The position numbers were made by a program, and so were the translations under genes. Source: Bostrychus sinensis (taxonomy: Eukaryota; Chordata; Actinopteri; Gobiiformes; Eleotridae). Taken from it: a stretch of 64,000 bases of DNA. The notes under the pieces were generated by a model that made no database searches, was not told the DNA's origin, and saw only the letters and a list, made by a program, of their open reading frames with translations. The stretch is from assembly GCA_020698575.1 (NCBI GenBank), contig CM036239.1:49441763-49505762 (forward strand), given 5' to 3'. Of this stretch, positions 22,162 to 33,630 are shown one piece after another (within the stretch, counting starts at the first letter, position 1; each line of letters begins with the position of its first letter).

Positions 22162-22250
22162 CTGTGTTTCCCAACTAGGGGTACGGGACCCCTAGGGGTA
22201 CACGAGCACACTGCAGGGAGTGCATGGAGTTGTAGTACCATTATGTTTTA
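22162..22250 (+). mobile_element. hAT-like transposon tip between opposed 11-bp arrays
   Basis: CTGTGTTTCCCAACTAGGGG + TACGGGACCCCTAGGGGTAC is a second tip of the family seen at 221. It lies in the ~275-bp spacer where the 11-bp repeat changes orientation. Confidence 0.5.
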
Positions 22251-22264
22251 AAAGACTAAAATAA

Positions 22265-22645
22265 ACCTAAATCAGGACTAAACTAGGACTATAGAGAAGA
22301 ATGGGACACTAAAGAAGGACAAAACAGGGACTAAACCAGGACTAAACCAAGTCTAAACCAGGACTAAACCATGCCTAAAAGCATAACTAAACTAGGACTA
22401 AATGTAGACTAAACCAAGACTAAACTGGGGTAGAAAAAAACAGGTCTAAACCAGAAATTAACAAAGACTAAACCAAGTCTTAACAAGGTCAAACCAGGAC
22501 TAAACCAGGACTAAACCATGCCTAAAACCAGAACTAAACTAAGTCCTAACCAGTACTAAACTTAGACTAAACCAGGACTAAACCATGCCTAAAACCGGAA
22601 GTAAACTAAGTCCTAACCAGTACTAAACTTAGACTAAACCAGGAC
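22265..22645 (-). repeat. 11-bp minisatellite array, minus orientation
   Basis: Reverse-complement units (CTAAACCAGGA) with much divergence. A 55-60-bp phrase containing ACCATGCCTAAAACC and CAGTACTAAACTTAGACTAA is repeated at about 22505 and 22580. Confidence 0.9.
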
Positions 22646-22939
22646 TGTTAAAGCAGACTTCTAAATGTTGTGTTAATATATGAGATATAAAACATATTTA
22701 TAGTGGTAATTTAAAACGTTACTGCGTTGTCAGTGTTTAATAAAAGGACGAGAGTAAATCCTGGAGTGTGGCACTGAGAGGCTGGAGCTAAAGCTAATGC
22801 TAATGCTATGCTACACTTCTTGTTTCCTGTTTAGTCCCAGCTTTCTGTGCATTATATTGTATGCATTGTGTAACTGTACTGACCCTATAAACCTAAATCA
22901 GGACTAAACCATTCTTTTTGCCTTTTTAACCATTCTTTC
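22646..22939. other. Non-coding stretch
   Basis: AT-rich and unremarkable; nothing recognised. Confidence 0.4.
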
Positions 22940-23512
22940 CTTTAGAACAGGGGCATGCAAACTTTTTCCAATGAGGGCCAGATCTAATCTTCAAGGGCCA
23001 ACAGTCCCTCCTGATGTTTTCTAAGAACTGAACGCATATACACAATAAATACAATGTGCATTTTTATAAGTATTTTGTTTACAAAAGCCAATTAATTATA
23101 AATTATGTTGTCTGAAAACAGTCTAAAAGAAGCCACTTTTGTCTTGCACTTTTTTGTCTGTGATTTATGCTCACTTTATTTTTTTTTTGCTTTCTGTACT
23201 TTATTCTGTATAAGAGCTATATAAACAAGTGAATTTCTCCACAGTGAGATTAACAAAGTTCAATCTAATCTAATCAGTGTCCAAACAAAAATAACATCTT
23301 TGAACATAAAAACTGCAACTGCAATTATTTTTTGACACACTAATTTGAAAATACAAGGCATTAGATGAGATGCACAAAAGTACAGACAAAGTTACGGAAA
23401 CACGGAGGCCCAGAAGTAATGCTTTATGTCATAGAAGCTGAGGGCCAAATGGAATCTCATCCTGTGCCAGCAATGGCCCCCGGGCTGCACTTTGGACATG
23501 TCTGCTTTAGAA
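22940..23512. mobile_element. hAT MITE with 8-bp TSD
   Basis: The body is 22948-23504, flanked by the perfect 8-bp repeat CTTTAGAA (22940-22947 and 23505-23512). The ends are CAGGGGCATGCAAACTTTTT and, inverted, CAGACATGTCCAAAGTGCAG, with GAGGGCCAGA/GAGGGCCAAA repeated inside. The 8-bp TSD and CAGGGG(T)GTCCAAA-type tips are hAT hallmarks. There is no transposase frame, so it is non-autonomous. Confidence 0.85.
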
Positions 23513-23558
23513 TTATCTGTCTTTTGGTTATTCATATGTTCCTAGATACTTTATCTAT

Positions 23559-23673
<115 letters not shown>

Positions 23674-24977
23674 GACAATTTTATACATTTTTCATCTTTT
23701 TATCTGGGTAAATAAAAAGTTCTAGCTGCAATGTCAAACTTTCATTAGGTTCTATCTGTCTGAGCCAATCAGAACACAGCATCACGTCCTGTCTCTTTGG
23801 AAACATTCCAGCCTGGTCAGTTACTGCAGACTGCTTTCCTTGGTACAAAAGTTACATCTCGGCCCAAATTTCAAAGACATTTTAAGTTAAATAAGTTGAC
23901 ATTGAAATATAAATTAAGTTTTGTCTGTTTTGTAAGTTAGAACCTTTAATTCTGACCAAATTTTGGGTTCTTAGATTTAGGAGGTGCTATTGCAAATGAC
24001 CAGTTCCCAAAAGTCCTACACCAAAAGATTCAAAGATTTTTTATTTACAAACTCTTTAAGGTGCCTCATATGTTAACGAATTGCTTTCCTCATATCAGTT
24101 TTCCTGTTCATGGTCAAAACTTTAAACCTAAATATCTCAGATTTACTCAGAAAGTACATAGAATCTAGAATTCTAAAGGGGACAGGTTTACTATAACATC
24201 ACATTACATCGTCTTAATGTAATATTAAAAAGTAAACGCTTGTTGTACTACTGTTTGTTCTACGTAGTGAGAGCTCCGCGGCGCCGTCTAAAACCAGAAA
24301 CAGCTGTTGCCAAAGACCGATAGCTTGTTTTACAAAGAATAACAGCACTTTGTACATTTTGCCTTGTATTAAAAACATTTTTATCAGTAACAAAGCCACT
24401 GTAACATCGACAAAAAAGGTGGGAACAAGCAATAATCTGAATAAGATCAGAATACTCCGGGTGTCTTATCGGGATTAACCCTCTCAGGCTCAAATTAAGT
24501 TTTAGTAACAGGAAAAATCTGATATTTGGGGGACATTATCATATGGGGTAGTAATAAACAATTCTAACTTTTTTTTTTTTTTTTTTTTTTTGTAATTAGG
24601 CAATGAGCATTTAGCTGTTGCAAATCTGCAACGCCTGCCTGGAGAGGGCTAAGGCTTATTCTGAATATGACCATAATCTAATTAAAGTCATTCTAAAACA
24701 GTGTTTACATGACAGGATGTTATTCAGATTAAGATTGGAGCATTCTACTGCAGGTAAACACAGTCAGTGGTACAGCTGATTTATTTACAATAAAAAATGT
24801 GTTTTACATAATGGCCAAGTTGTTTACAATTACCTTTTTTTGTTTTAGTTCTAAAACTGCATCACTGATCGTCCAATCAGAAAAGAGACCATTGTTTTGA
24901 TTTAGTAGCTGTCTGTAGGTCGTCCCGTTCTGAGCAGAGCAGCTGCTCTCTCTCTCTCTCAGCAGCAGCGCACCGGT
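23674..24977. other. Non-coding stretch with poly-T
   Basis: No gene is recognised. A poly-T run lies at about 24570-24591 and a CT run at 24950-24960. The part around 24410-24740 contains opposed phrases (AATCTGAATAAGATCAGAAT and TTATTCAGATTAAGATTGGA) that suggest a decayed TIR element, but the ends were not resolved. Confidence 0.4.
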
Positions 24978-25440
24978 AATAGGAGGAGAGGAGGGCAGTG
25001 AAGTGTCGTGCAGTTACGTTTCTGATCAGCACTAAACTGTGATCCCAATCACCTGTCCGTTCACCGCTGACAGGTGGGCGTTTTCCCATCATGCACTGAG
25101 CCGTGCAGCCTCCACAGTTGCTCCTGATGAACTGCAGCGGCTCAGATGCTGGTCTCGTTTGGATCTCGCGAGTTTTCGGTGACCGTCACACTCATGACAT
25201 CAGAGCAAGTTGGGAACAAGACGGACACAAATCTAACGGTCTGTGCGTGCACTGCGCACAGACCGACACTGATCAAAATTGCGCAGGTCTGGCTCATCTC
25301 AAACGCGCCTACTGCCTTGCTCTCACGAGATTCCCGTTACCGGCCACAGGTTACGTCAGAGCGAGTCCGGGGCATCTTGGACACAAACTAACCAGCATGC
25401 ACTGCACACCGATCAATGGTGACACATGATAGAATGCTTG
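24978..25440 (-). repeat. Inverted partial copy of the 25554-26255 element
   Basis: 24978-25300 is an imperfect reverse complement of 25683-26001: GTTACGTTTCTGATCAGCAC, CACCGCTGACAGGTGG and CATCATGCACTG are matched in opposite orientation. The stretch 25320-25430 looks like a further diverged repeat of the same phrase (ACGAGATTCCCGTTACCGGC ... AGAGCGAGTCCGGGGCATCT). Confidence 0.65.
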
Positions 25441-25553
25441 CACCCATGACTCAGAACTGTATGCCTGTGAATAGGCCAGGGTCTTACAGCACCATCATTC
25501 ATTAACAGTCTTGTGGAGTATAATATACTTACTCTAATACCAAATGAGGCAAA

Positions 25554-26255
25554 GGCTGTGTCCGAACGTCACCCAAAGCCCCCAACCCCTCAATCACTAT
25601 ATAGTCCAGCACTATATAGCGGACTATAGTGCACTCATGTTGTGAATGATTCGGACAGTCGCACACTATTTTTAGACGGGTTCGAAATGAGCCAGACCTG
25701 CACAGTTTGGATCAGGTGTTAGTCTGTGTGCAGTGCACGCCGGTTAGATTTGTGTCTGACTTGTTCCCGACTTGCTCTGATGTCACAAGTGCGACGGTCA
25801 CCGAAACCTTGTGAGATCCCAACGAGATCAGCGTCTGAGCCACCACAATTCATCAGGAACAACTGCGGAGGCTGCTTGGCCCAGTGCATGATGGGAAAAT
25901 GTCCACCTGTCAGCGGTGAATGGACAGGTGATTGGATCTGAGTTTAGTGCTGATCAGAAACGTAACACACAACACTTCACTGCCCTCCTCTCCTCCTCCC
26001 CTCAACATTCAGTGTAGTGTTGTGTACAGTTTAAAGACCTGTCACCGTCCTGCTGTTCTCCTCCTAAACTCGCAAAGCATTCTGGTCTATACTGACCATC
26101 TAGTGACCATCACTGTCCACTACTTTTTAAATGCATTGTGGGAAATTTTGAGTGCGCTATTTTTTATCCATTAGACATTCGGACACCACTACAAAATGGC
26201 GTGACCATTATATAGTGCACTACAGAGGGATTAGGGAGGACGTTCAGACACAGCC
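25554..26255. mobile_element. TIR element with GGCTGTGTCCGAACGTC ends
   Basis: The left end GGCTGTGTCCGAACGTC is matched by the reverse complement of the right end, GGCTGTGTCTGAACGTC (1 mismatch in 17). Subterminal TATATAGTGCACTA/AGTGCACTC motifs occur at both ends. There is no coding frame. No clear TSD was seen, so the superfamily is not assigned. Confidence 0.6.
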
Positions 26256-27149
26256 AATGTCTTTAAAAGCGCTTTTTTTCTTCAAATGTTATTTACAAGC
26301 AACATTGTGACATAAATAGAGCTGTTGGTTAATGGTAAATGTAATTATCTAAACAGAATGATATTTCCAATAAGGATTATAAGCATGCTTAATGTTTGTT
26401 CTCTTATACTTAAGAAATCATGAAGGTAAGCAATACTAAAGCAATCAAATATTTTCTCTCAATTGAGGGCAACTAAAACTATGACACCATGAAGAAGAGT
26501 TGCTCAGTGTGAACTCAAACCAGACCAATGACATCATCAACACAGGTGCGGACCTTTGTCCCAAAGCGCACAGAGTCCTGTGACCAGCAGTGGACCAGTA
26601 ATCTTCTACGACTGTCACTACTACTACTACCTCAACTTTCTCATTTAGTTAACATCTCACTGCAGTCTGGAACATTTCCAAGGGCCTTGAAAACTGTTCC
26701 ATTTATGTGGGCTTGGGACTAGCACAAAGAGTACCTAAAAAGTAGCCGCCCTGAGCCTGGCTGTAGATTTGATGGGCCGTGGGTGTATTTTTAGCTCCAC
26801 TAATAATCTGTCTTATTATTTCTGGGCTGGAGAGGAACTTTGAACTGCAGGCTGTGCCGCAGTAAAAGATTCATGAAGGAGCGTCGTTTGGGGACGTCCC
26901 GAAGGCTGTGGGGGTCAGAGGTCACGCCGTGTTATCCAAATACGGCAAGCACTCGACAACAAATCAGGCACTGGGACGTTTACTGTGTTTAGAGGAGAGA
27001 GGATGGATCAGAGGCAAATGGAGAGCCTTTCTTTGTGCTACACTAAGACCCAACGTCACTTTAACCAAGACCAGGGGTTCTCAAACTGTGGTACAGGTCC
27101 CACTGATGCGCACATGCTTCTTCTGGACTCAGGAGTCTTTTACAGTTCA
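26256..27149. other. Single-copy-looking stretch before large array
   Basis: No gene is recognised. The part 26745-26930 (GCCCTGAGCCTGGCTGTAGA ... TTCATGAAGGAGCGTC) is GC-balanced and non-repetitive and may be conserved non-coding DNA. The part 27070-27140 has a GGTTCTCAAACTGTGG phrase reminiscent of a hAT tip but lacks a partner. Confidence 0.35.
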
Positions 27150-28484
27150 AGTCCTGGTTTAGTTTCCTTTACAGCAAGTTTTATTCCTGTTTTAATCTTG
27201 CTTTAGTTTGTGTTGACACCTGGTTTAGTCCTAAATTAGACCTGGATTAGAGCTGGTTTAGATTCTGATTAGACCTGGTTAGAGACCTGGTTTAGTCGTG
27301 CTTTAGTCCTCCTTTAGTCCTGGTCTTGTGATGCTTTAGCCCTTGTTTAGTCCTGATTTAGACCTGGTTTAGCCCTGGTTTAGTCCTGCTTTAGTCTCGG
27401 TTTAGCCTTGGTTTAGCCCTGCTTTAGCCTTGGTTTAGTCCTGCTTTAGCTTTGGTTTAGACCTGCTTTAACCCTGGTTTAGACCTGCTTTAGCCTGGGT
27501 TTAGACCTGCTTTAGTCCTGCTTTAGACCTGCTTTAGCCCTGGTTTAGACCTGCTTTAGCCTGGGTTTAGACCTGCTTTAGTCCTGCTTTAGACCTGGTT
27601 TAGCCCTGGTTTAGACCTGCTTTAGCCCTGGTTTAGATCTGGTTTAGACCTGGTTTAGCCCTGGTTTAGACCTGCTTTAGTCCTGCTTTAGCCCTGGTTT
27701 AGCCCTGGTTTAGACCTGCTTTAGCCCTGGTTTAGATCTGGTTTAGACCTGCTTTAGCCCTGGTTTAGACCTGCTTTAGTCCTGCTTTAGCCCTGGTTTA
27801 GCCCTGGTTTAGACCTGCTTTAGCCCTGGTTTAGACCTGCTTTAGTCCTGCTTTAGACCTGGTTTAGCCCTGGTTTATACCTGCTTTAGTCCTGCTTTAG
27901 ACCTGGTTTAGCCCTGGTTTAGACTTGCTTTAGCCCTGGTTTAGATCTGGTTTAGACCTGCTTTAGCCCTGGTTTAGACCTGCTTTAGTCCTGCTTTAGA
28001 CCTGGTTTAGCCCTGGTTTAGACCTGCTTTAGCCCTGGTTTAGATCTGGTTTAGACCTGCTTTAGCCCTGGTTTAGACCTGCTTTAGTCCTGCTTTAGCC
28101 CTGGTTTAGCCCTGGTTAGACCTGCTTTAGCCCTGGTTTAGACCTGCTTTAGTCCTGCTTTAGACCTGGTTTAGCCCTGGTTTATACCTGCTTTAGTCCT
28201 GCTTTAGACCTGGTTTAGCCCTGGTTTAGACTTGCTTTAGCCCTGGTTTAGACCTGCTTTAGCCCTGGTTTAGACCTGCTTTAGCCCTGGTTTAGACCTG
28301 CTTTAGCCCTGGTTTAGACCTGCTTTAGCCCTGATTTAGACCTGCTTTAGCCCTGGTTTAGTCCTGCTTTAGCCTCGGTTTAGCACTGTTTTAGACCTGC
28401 TTTAGCCTTGGTTTAGCCCTGGTTTAGACCGGCTTTAGACTTGGTTTAGTTCTGCTTTAGCCCTGGTTAAGTCCTGGTTTAGTA
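27150..28484 (+). repeat. 11-bp minisatellite array, plus orientation (1.3 kb)
   Basis: About 120 units dominated by alternating ACCTGCTTTAG and CCCTGGTTTAG, giving a 22-bp super-period. Longer phrases recur, for example ATCTGGTTTAG followed by ACCTGCTTTAG. The CTGCTTTAG variant is scarce in the other blocks, so this block has been homogenised separately. Confidence 0.95.
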
Positions 28485-29385
28485 ATGTATTTTTTAATCC
28501 TTGTTTTTTCCTTTGGTTTAGACAGACCATTGATCCATAATAGTCAGTGCTGCCTCACCATTGACTCCCATTCACATTTTGACTGAAGAATTTACAGAAA
28601 GGGCCTGACCATAATTCACCGAAATGACAATAACCCAGTTTATTTTAAGCTCAGACATCCATATTTTTGCTTTAAATCGCTCAGCACTGCCTCCCTCCAT
28701 GTCCTCCATGCTCCTCATCCTGCCCCGTGCTCTGCCACCGCCGCTCCTGCTGCTGCCGTTCTAAGCCGTATCTTTATTAGATTGAGAGATTAGGACAAGC
28801 CTCGGGAAGCCATCTTTTGTATCCCAAATGCAATTTAGCAGCAGCGTCCCGCGTGCGCTCCGTCTGCAGAGCTCCTCTCCCCATTTGTGAATCGTGAATG
28901 GTTCCCGTGTCCCGGCGCCGACAGATTCCATCACGGCCTTATCTGTTACCGCCCGCATTCCTCTGCACGGCGCTCAATGGGCCCGTAGTAATAAGCGCAG
29001 AGTGTTTCTTAAACATTGGGGGCCCGGCGGAGGATTGTGCAGCGGTCAGCGAGATGTCCCCCTCCCGCCGCCGCCGCACCTCCAAACACATCATTTTATT
29101 CTCCCCAAGCGTGTGAAGGGGAAAGTAATTTTGTGTTGTGAAGAGACAGAGGGAGGGTTGTGGCCCATCCCAGAGAGTGGGGCCCGTCCCCAGAGGAGCG
29201 TTTTTAGAATATTGTGGAGGGATTTGTGTCGCTGCGTTGATGCATCGTCGGAGACAAAAGTGATCTGCGTCAGAGACGAGAGGAGTCCCGGGGCTGAAGG
29301 GGAGAACTCATCTCACACCAAGAGGATTCAGGTCTGAGTTTAGGACAAGTCTGTCCTCCTCTGGTCTGGTCCCTTCAGAGGGGTC
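28485..29385. other. Unique GC-rich spacer between opposed 11-bp arrays
   Basis: 900 bp without repeats shared in the window. The part 28740-29300 is CpG-rich and has the look of conserved non-coding DNA (CCGTATCTTTATTAGATTGA, CCCAAATGCAATTTAGCAGC, GGCCTTATCTGTTACCGCCC, CAATGGGCCCGTAGTAATAA). A 147-codon frame (28894-29337) crosses it but shows no recognisable domain and is probably chance in GC-rich DNA. An exon of an unknown gene cannot be excluded. Confidence 0.4.
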
Positions 29386-30282
29386 CTAAACCAGGTGTAA
29401 ACCATGTTTAAACCAGGACTAAACCAGGGCTAAACCAGGTCCAAACCAGGTCTAAACCAGGAATAAACCAGAACTAAACCAGGGCTAAACCAGGACTAAA
29501 CCAGGTTTAACCAGGACTAAACCAGGATTAAACTAGGGCTAAAGCAAGACTAAACCAGGACTAAACCAGGTTTAACCAGGACTAAACAAGGATTAAACTA
29601 GGGCTAAAGCAAGACTAAACCAGGACTAAATCAGGTTTAACCAGGACTAAACCAGGATTAAACCAGGATTAAACCAGGGCTAAACCAGGTTTAAACCAGG
29701 ACTAAACCAGGGCTAAACCAGGTCTAAACCAGGATTAAACCAGGACTAAACCAGGGCTAAACCATGTCTAAACCAGATCAAAACCAAAACTAAACCAGGG
29801 CTAAACCAGGTCTAAACCAGGACTAAACCAGGACTAAACCAGGGCTAAACCAGGACTAAACCAGGTTTAACCAGGACTAAACCAGGATTAAACCAGGGCT
29901 AAACCAGGTCTAAACTGGGGCTAAACCAGTTCTAAACCAGGGCTAAACCAGGTTTAAACCAGGACTAAACCAGGGCTAAACCAGGTCTAAACCAGGATTA
30001 AACCAGGACTAAACCAGGACTAAACCATGTCTAAACCAGATCAAAACCAAAACTAAACCAGGGCTAAACCAGGTCTAAACCAGGACTAAACCAGGACTAA
30101 ACCAGGGCTAAACCAGGACTAAACCAGGTTTAACCAGGACTAAACCAGGATTAAACCAGGGCTAAACCAGGTCTAAACTGGGGCTAAACCAGTTCTAAAC
30201 CAGGGCTAAACCAGGGTTAAACCAGGACTAAACCAGGATTAAACCAGGGCTAAACCTGGTCTAAACCAGGGCTAAACCAGGT
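29386..30282 (-). repeat. 11-bp minisatellite array, minus orientation
   Basis: Reverse-complement units (CTAAACCAGGN) with recurring TTTAACCAGGACTAAACCAG phrases. It forms, with 27150-28484, a large inverted repeat across the 900-bp spacer. Confidence 0.95.
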
Positions 30283-30285
30283 CAT

Positions 30286-30316
<31 letters not shown>

Positions 30317-30970
30317 TTCATTTAGAAAAGGAACAGTGCATATTAATGAACATATATTACATATGTAAATATGCCAGATTTTAGCCACAGGCTAATTTCC
30401 ATCTGTTGTCCCTGGACAGGTTGATAGTGCCTTTAAAAAACCAAAACATAGAACACAGGACAATACAGACAAAATACATTAAGAACAGACTAAAAAAACA
30501 GGACAGGAGCGATTCATGATCATAAACTCAGGAGGGTCACACAATTACAATTCACATTTCATTAGATCATTGAAAAGACTGTTTTTAAAGAATTAATAAA
30601 GTGCCACAGCAGTTAATATAAGGTGCTACAGAGAATATATTGCACATACCCTATCTATCATAAAGTGCTATATGTATTGCACATACCCTAAAACATTGCA
30701 CATGAACCTGTTTTGTGCTACATATATTACACATAACCCCAAAAGTATATGTATTGCACACCACCCCTAAAGTGCAGTATTGATATTGCACATGTACCAG
30801 AAAACTAAGTTCTTATGAATTGTGTTCACAAGTTTGTGTTGATCTGAGCCACTCCTTTAAAGAACTTTGGAATGTAGTGAAGGTAGGTGCCTCCCTCACA
30901 AACATGGGCAGATTGTTCCACTGTACACAACCTTTGTAAGACCAAACATTTTGACCAAAACTATTTTTTC
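30283..30970 (-). mobile_element. 5'-truncated LINE 3' end inserted in 11-bp array (copy 1)
   Basis: On the minus strand, from 30970, a degenerate C-terminal LINE frame is visible (MFGLTKVVYSGTICPC, TTFQSSLKEWL). This resembles the 'WN.LP..lr...s...FK..LK..L' end of LINE reverse-transcriptase proteins. It is followed by an AT-rich 3' UTR and a tail (AAATA)n written as (TTTAT)n on plus at 30284-30319. CAGGTC at both edges may be a TSD, but the satellite context makes that uncertain. Copy 2 is at 32698-33385. Confidence 0.6.
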
Positions 30971-31011
30971 TCAGGTCTAAACCAGTTCTAAACCAGGGCT
31001 AAACCAGGAAT

Positions 31012-31210
31012 ACTGTGAGACTGTGAAAGAATGCACTTTAACATTGACATTAACAATGTAATTGTATATTTAAGTATATGTATGTTTTATTTTCTGTGTA
31101 ACCAAGGACTACAGATGGAAATTAGCTTGAAAGCTATAATCTGATACAAGCATATTTGCCCTGTGCATAATGTAATTTGTATATTGTCCTAATAAATAAA
31201 TAAATAATAA
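31012..31210 (+). mobile_element. Non-LTR 3' tail, opposite orientation (copy 1)
   Basis: Contains GGACTACAGATGGAAATTAG and CTATAATCTGATAC and ends (AATAAATA)n. The same module in reverse is at 30310-30415 (CTAATTTCCATCTG) and in the 5S-SINE at 57359-57480. It is thus a second, plus-strand insertion of the same tail family, separated from the first by about four 11-bp units. Copy 2 is at 33427-33625. Confidence 0.6.
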
Positions 31211-31215
31211 GCCAT

Positions 31216-32697
31216 GATTAAACCAGGGCTAAACCAGGTCTAAACTAGGTTTAACCAGGGCTAAACCAGAACTAAACCAGGTCTAAACCGGGGCTAAACC
31301 AGGGCTAAACCAGGTTTAACCAGGGCTAAACCAGGACTAAACCAGGGCTAAACCAGGACTAAACCAGGGCTAAACCAGGGCTAAACCAGGACTAAACCAT
31401 GTCTAAACCACTGCTAAACCAGGGCTAAACCAGGGCTAAACCGGGGCTAAACTGGGGCTAAACCAGGGCTAAACCAGGACTAAACCAGGGCTAAACCAGG
31501 ACTAAACCAGGTCTAAACCACTGCTAAACCAGGGCTAAACCAGGGCTAAACTGGGGCTAAACCAGGATTAAACCAGGGCTAAACCAGGTCTAAACCAGGG
31601 CTAAACCAGGTCTAAACTAGGTTTAACCAGGGCTAAACCAGGTCTAAACCAGGGCTAAACCAGGTCTCAACTAGGTTTAACTAGGGCTAAACCAGGGCTA
31701 AACCAGGTCTCAACTAGGTTTAACCAGGGCTAAACCAGGGCTAAACTGGGGCTAAACCAGGGCTAAACCAGTTCTAAACCAGGGCTAAACCAGGATTAAA
31801 CCAGGGCTAAACCAGGTCTAAACCAGGGCTAAACCAGGTCTAAACTAGGTTTAACCAGGGCTAAACCAGGTCTAAACCAGGTCTCAACTAGGTTTAACCA
31901 GGTCTAAACCAGTTCTAAACCAGGGCTAAACCAGGATTAAACCAGGGCTAAACCAGGTCTAAACCAGGTCTAAACTATGTTTAACCAGGGCTAAACCAGG
32001 TCTAAACCAGGGCTAAACCAGGTCTCAACTAGGTTTAACCAGGGCTAAACCAGGGCTAAACCAGGTCTCAACTAGGTTTAACCAAGGCTAAACCAGGGCT
32101 AAACTGGGGCTAAACCAGGGCTAAACCAGTTCTAAACCAGGGCTAAACCAGGTCTAAACCAGGGCTAAACCAGGTTTCAACTAGGTTTAACCAGGGCTAA
32201 ACCAGGGCTAAACCAGGTCTCAACTAGGTTTAACTAGGGCTAAACCAGGGCTAAACCAGGTCTCAACTAGGTTTAACCAGGGCTAAACCAGGGCTAAACT
32301 GGGGCTAAACCAGGGCTAAACCAGTTCTAAACCAGGGCTAAACCAGGATTAAACCAGGGCTAAACCAGGTCTAAACCAGGGCTAAACCAGGTCTAAACTA
32401 GGTTTAACCAGGGCTAAACCAGGTCTAAACCAGGGCTAAACCAGGTCTCAACTAGCTTTAACCAGGGCTAAACCAGGGCTAAACCAGGTCTAAACCAGGA
32501 CTAAACCAGGACTAAACCAGGGCTAAACCAGGACTAAACCAGGTTTAACCAGGACTAAACCAGGATTAAACCAGGGCTAAACCAGGTCTAAACTGGGGCT
32601 AAACCAGTTCTAAACCAGGGCTAAACCAGGGTTAAACCAGGACTAAACCAGGATTAAACCAGGGCTAAACCTGGTCTAAACCAGGGCTAAACCAGGT
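31216..32697 (-). repeat. 11-bp minisatellite array, minus orientation
   Basis: GGCTAAACCAG and GTCTAAACCAG dominate. A recurrent longer phrase contains GTCTCAACTAGGTTTAACCA, in which one unit is altered (CTCAACTAGG), and repeats at intervals of several units. This gives a higher-order structure not seen in the plus-oriented arrays. Confidence 0.95.
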
Positions 32698-32700
32698 CAT

Positions 32701-32731
<31 letters not shown>

Positions 32732-33385
32732 TTCATTTAGAAAAGGAACAGTGCATATTAATGAACATATATTACATATGTAAATATGCCAGATTTTAGC
32801 CACAGGCTAATTTCCATCTGTTGTCCCTGGACAGGTTGATAGTGCCTTTAAAAAACCAAAACATAGAACACAGGACAATACAGACAAAATACATTAAGAA
32901 CAGACTAAAAAAACAGGACAGGAGCGATTCATGATCATAAACTCAGGAGGGTCACACAATTACAATTCACATTTCATTAGATCATTGAAAAGACTGTTTT
33001 TAAAGAATTAATAAAGTGCCACAGCAGTTAATATAAGGTGCTACAGAGAATATATTGCACATACCCTATCTATCATAAAGTGCTATATGTATTGCACATA
33101 CCCTAAAACATTGCACATGAACCTGTTTTGTGCTACATATATTACACATAACCCCAAAAGTATATGTATTGCACACCACCCCTAAAGTGCAGTATTGATA
33201 TTGCACATGTACCAGAAAACTAAGTTCTTATGAATTGTGTTCACAAGTTTGTGTTGATCTGAGCCACTCCTTTAAAGAACTTTGGAATGTAGTGAAGGTA
33301 GGTGCCTCCCTCACAAACATGGGCAGATTGTTCCACTGTACACAACCTTTGTAAGACCAAACATTTTGACCAAAACTATTTTTTC
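32698..33385 (-). mobile_element. 5'-truncated LINE 3' end (copy 2, duplicated)
   Basis: Same sequence as 30283-30970, 2415 bp further on. It arose by the tandem duplication and not by a second transposition. Confidence 0.6.
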
Positions 33386-33426
33386 TCAGGTCTAAACCAG
33401 TTCTAAACCAGGGCTAAACCAGGAAT

Positions 33427-33625
33427 ACTGTGAGACTGTGAAAGAATGCACTTTAACATTGACATTAACAATGTAATTGTATATTTAAGTATATGTATGT
33501 TTTATTTTCTGTGTAACCAAGGACTACAGATGGAAATTAGCTTGAAAGCTATAATCTGATACAAGCATATTTGCCCTGTGCATAATGTAATTTGTATATT
33601 GTCCTAATAAATAAATAAATAATAA
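33427..33625 (+). mobile_element. Non-LTR 3' tail (copy 2, duplicated)
   Basis: Same sequence as 31012-31210, carried by the tandem duplication. Confidence 0.6.
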
Positions 33626-33630
33626 GCCAT

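Noticed and set aside
28894..29337. 147-residue protein-coding gene
   Set aside because: GC-rich sequence favours long chance frames. The translation shows no domain or regular composition and an overlapping frame is also open. Left as possible conserved non-coding DNA.
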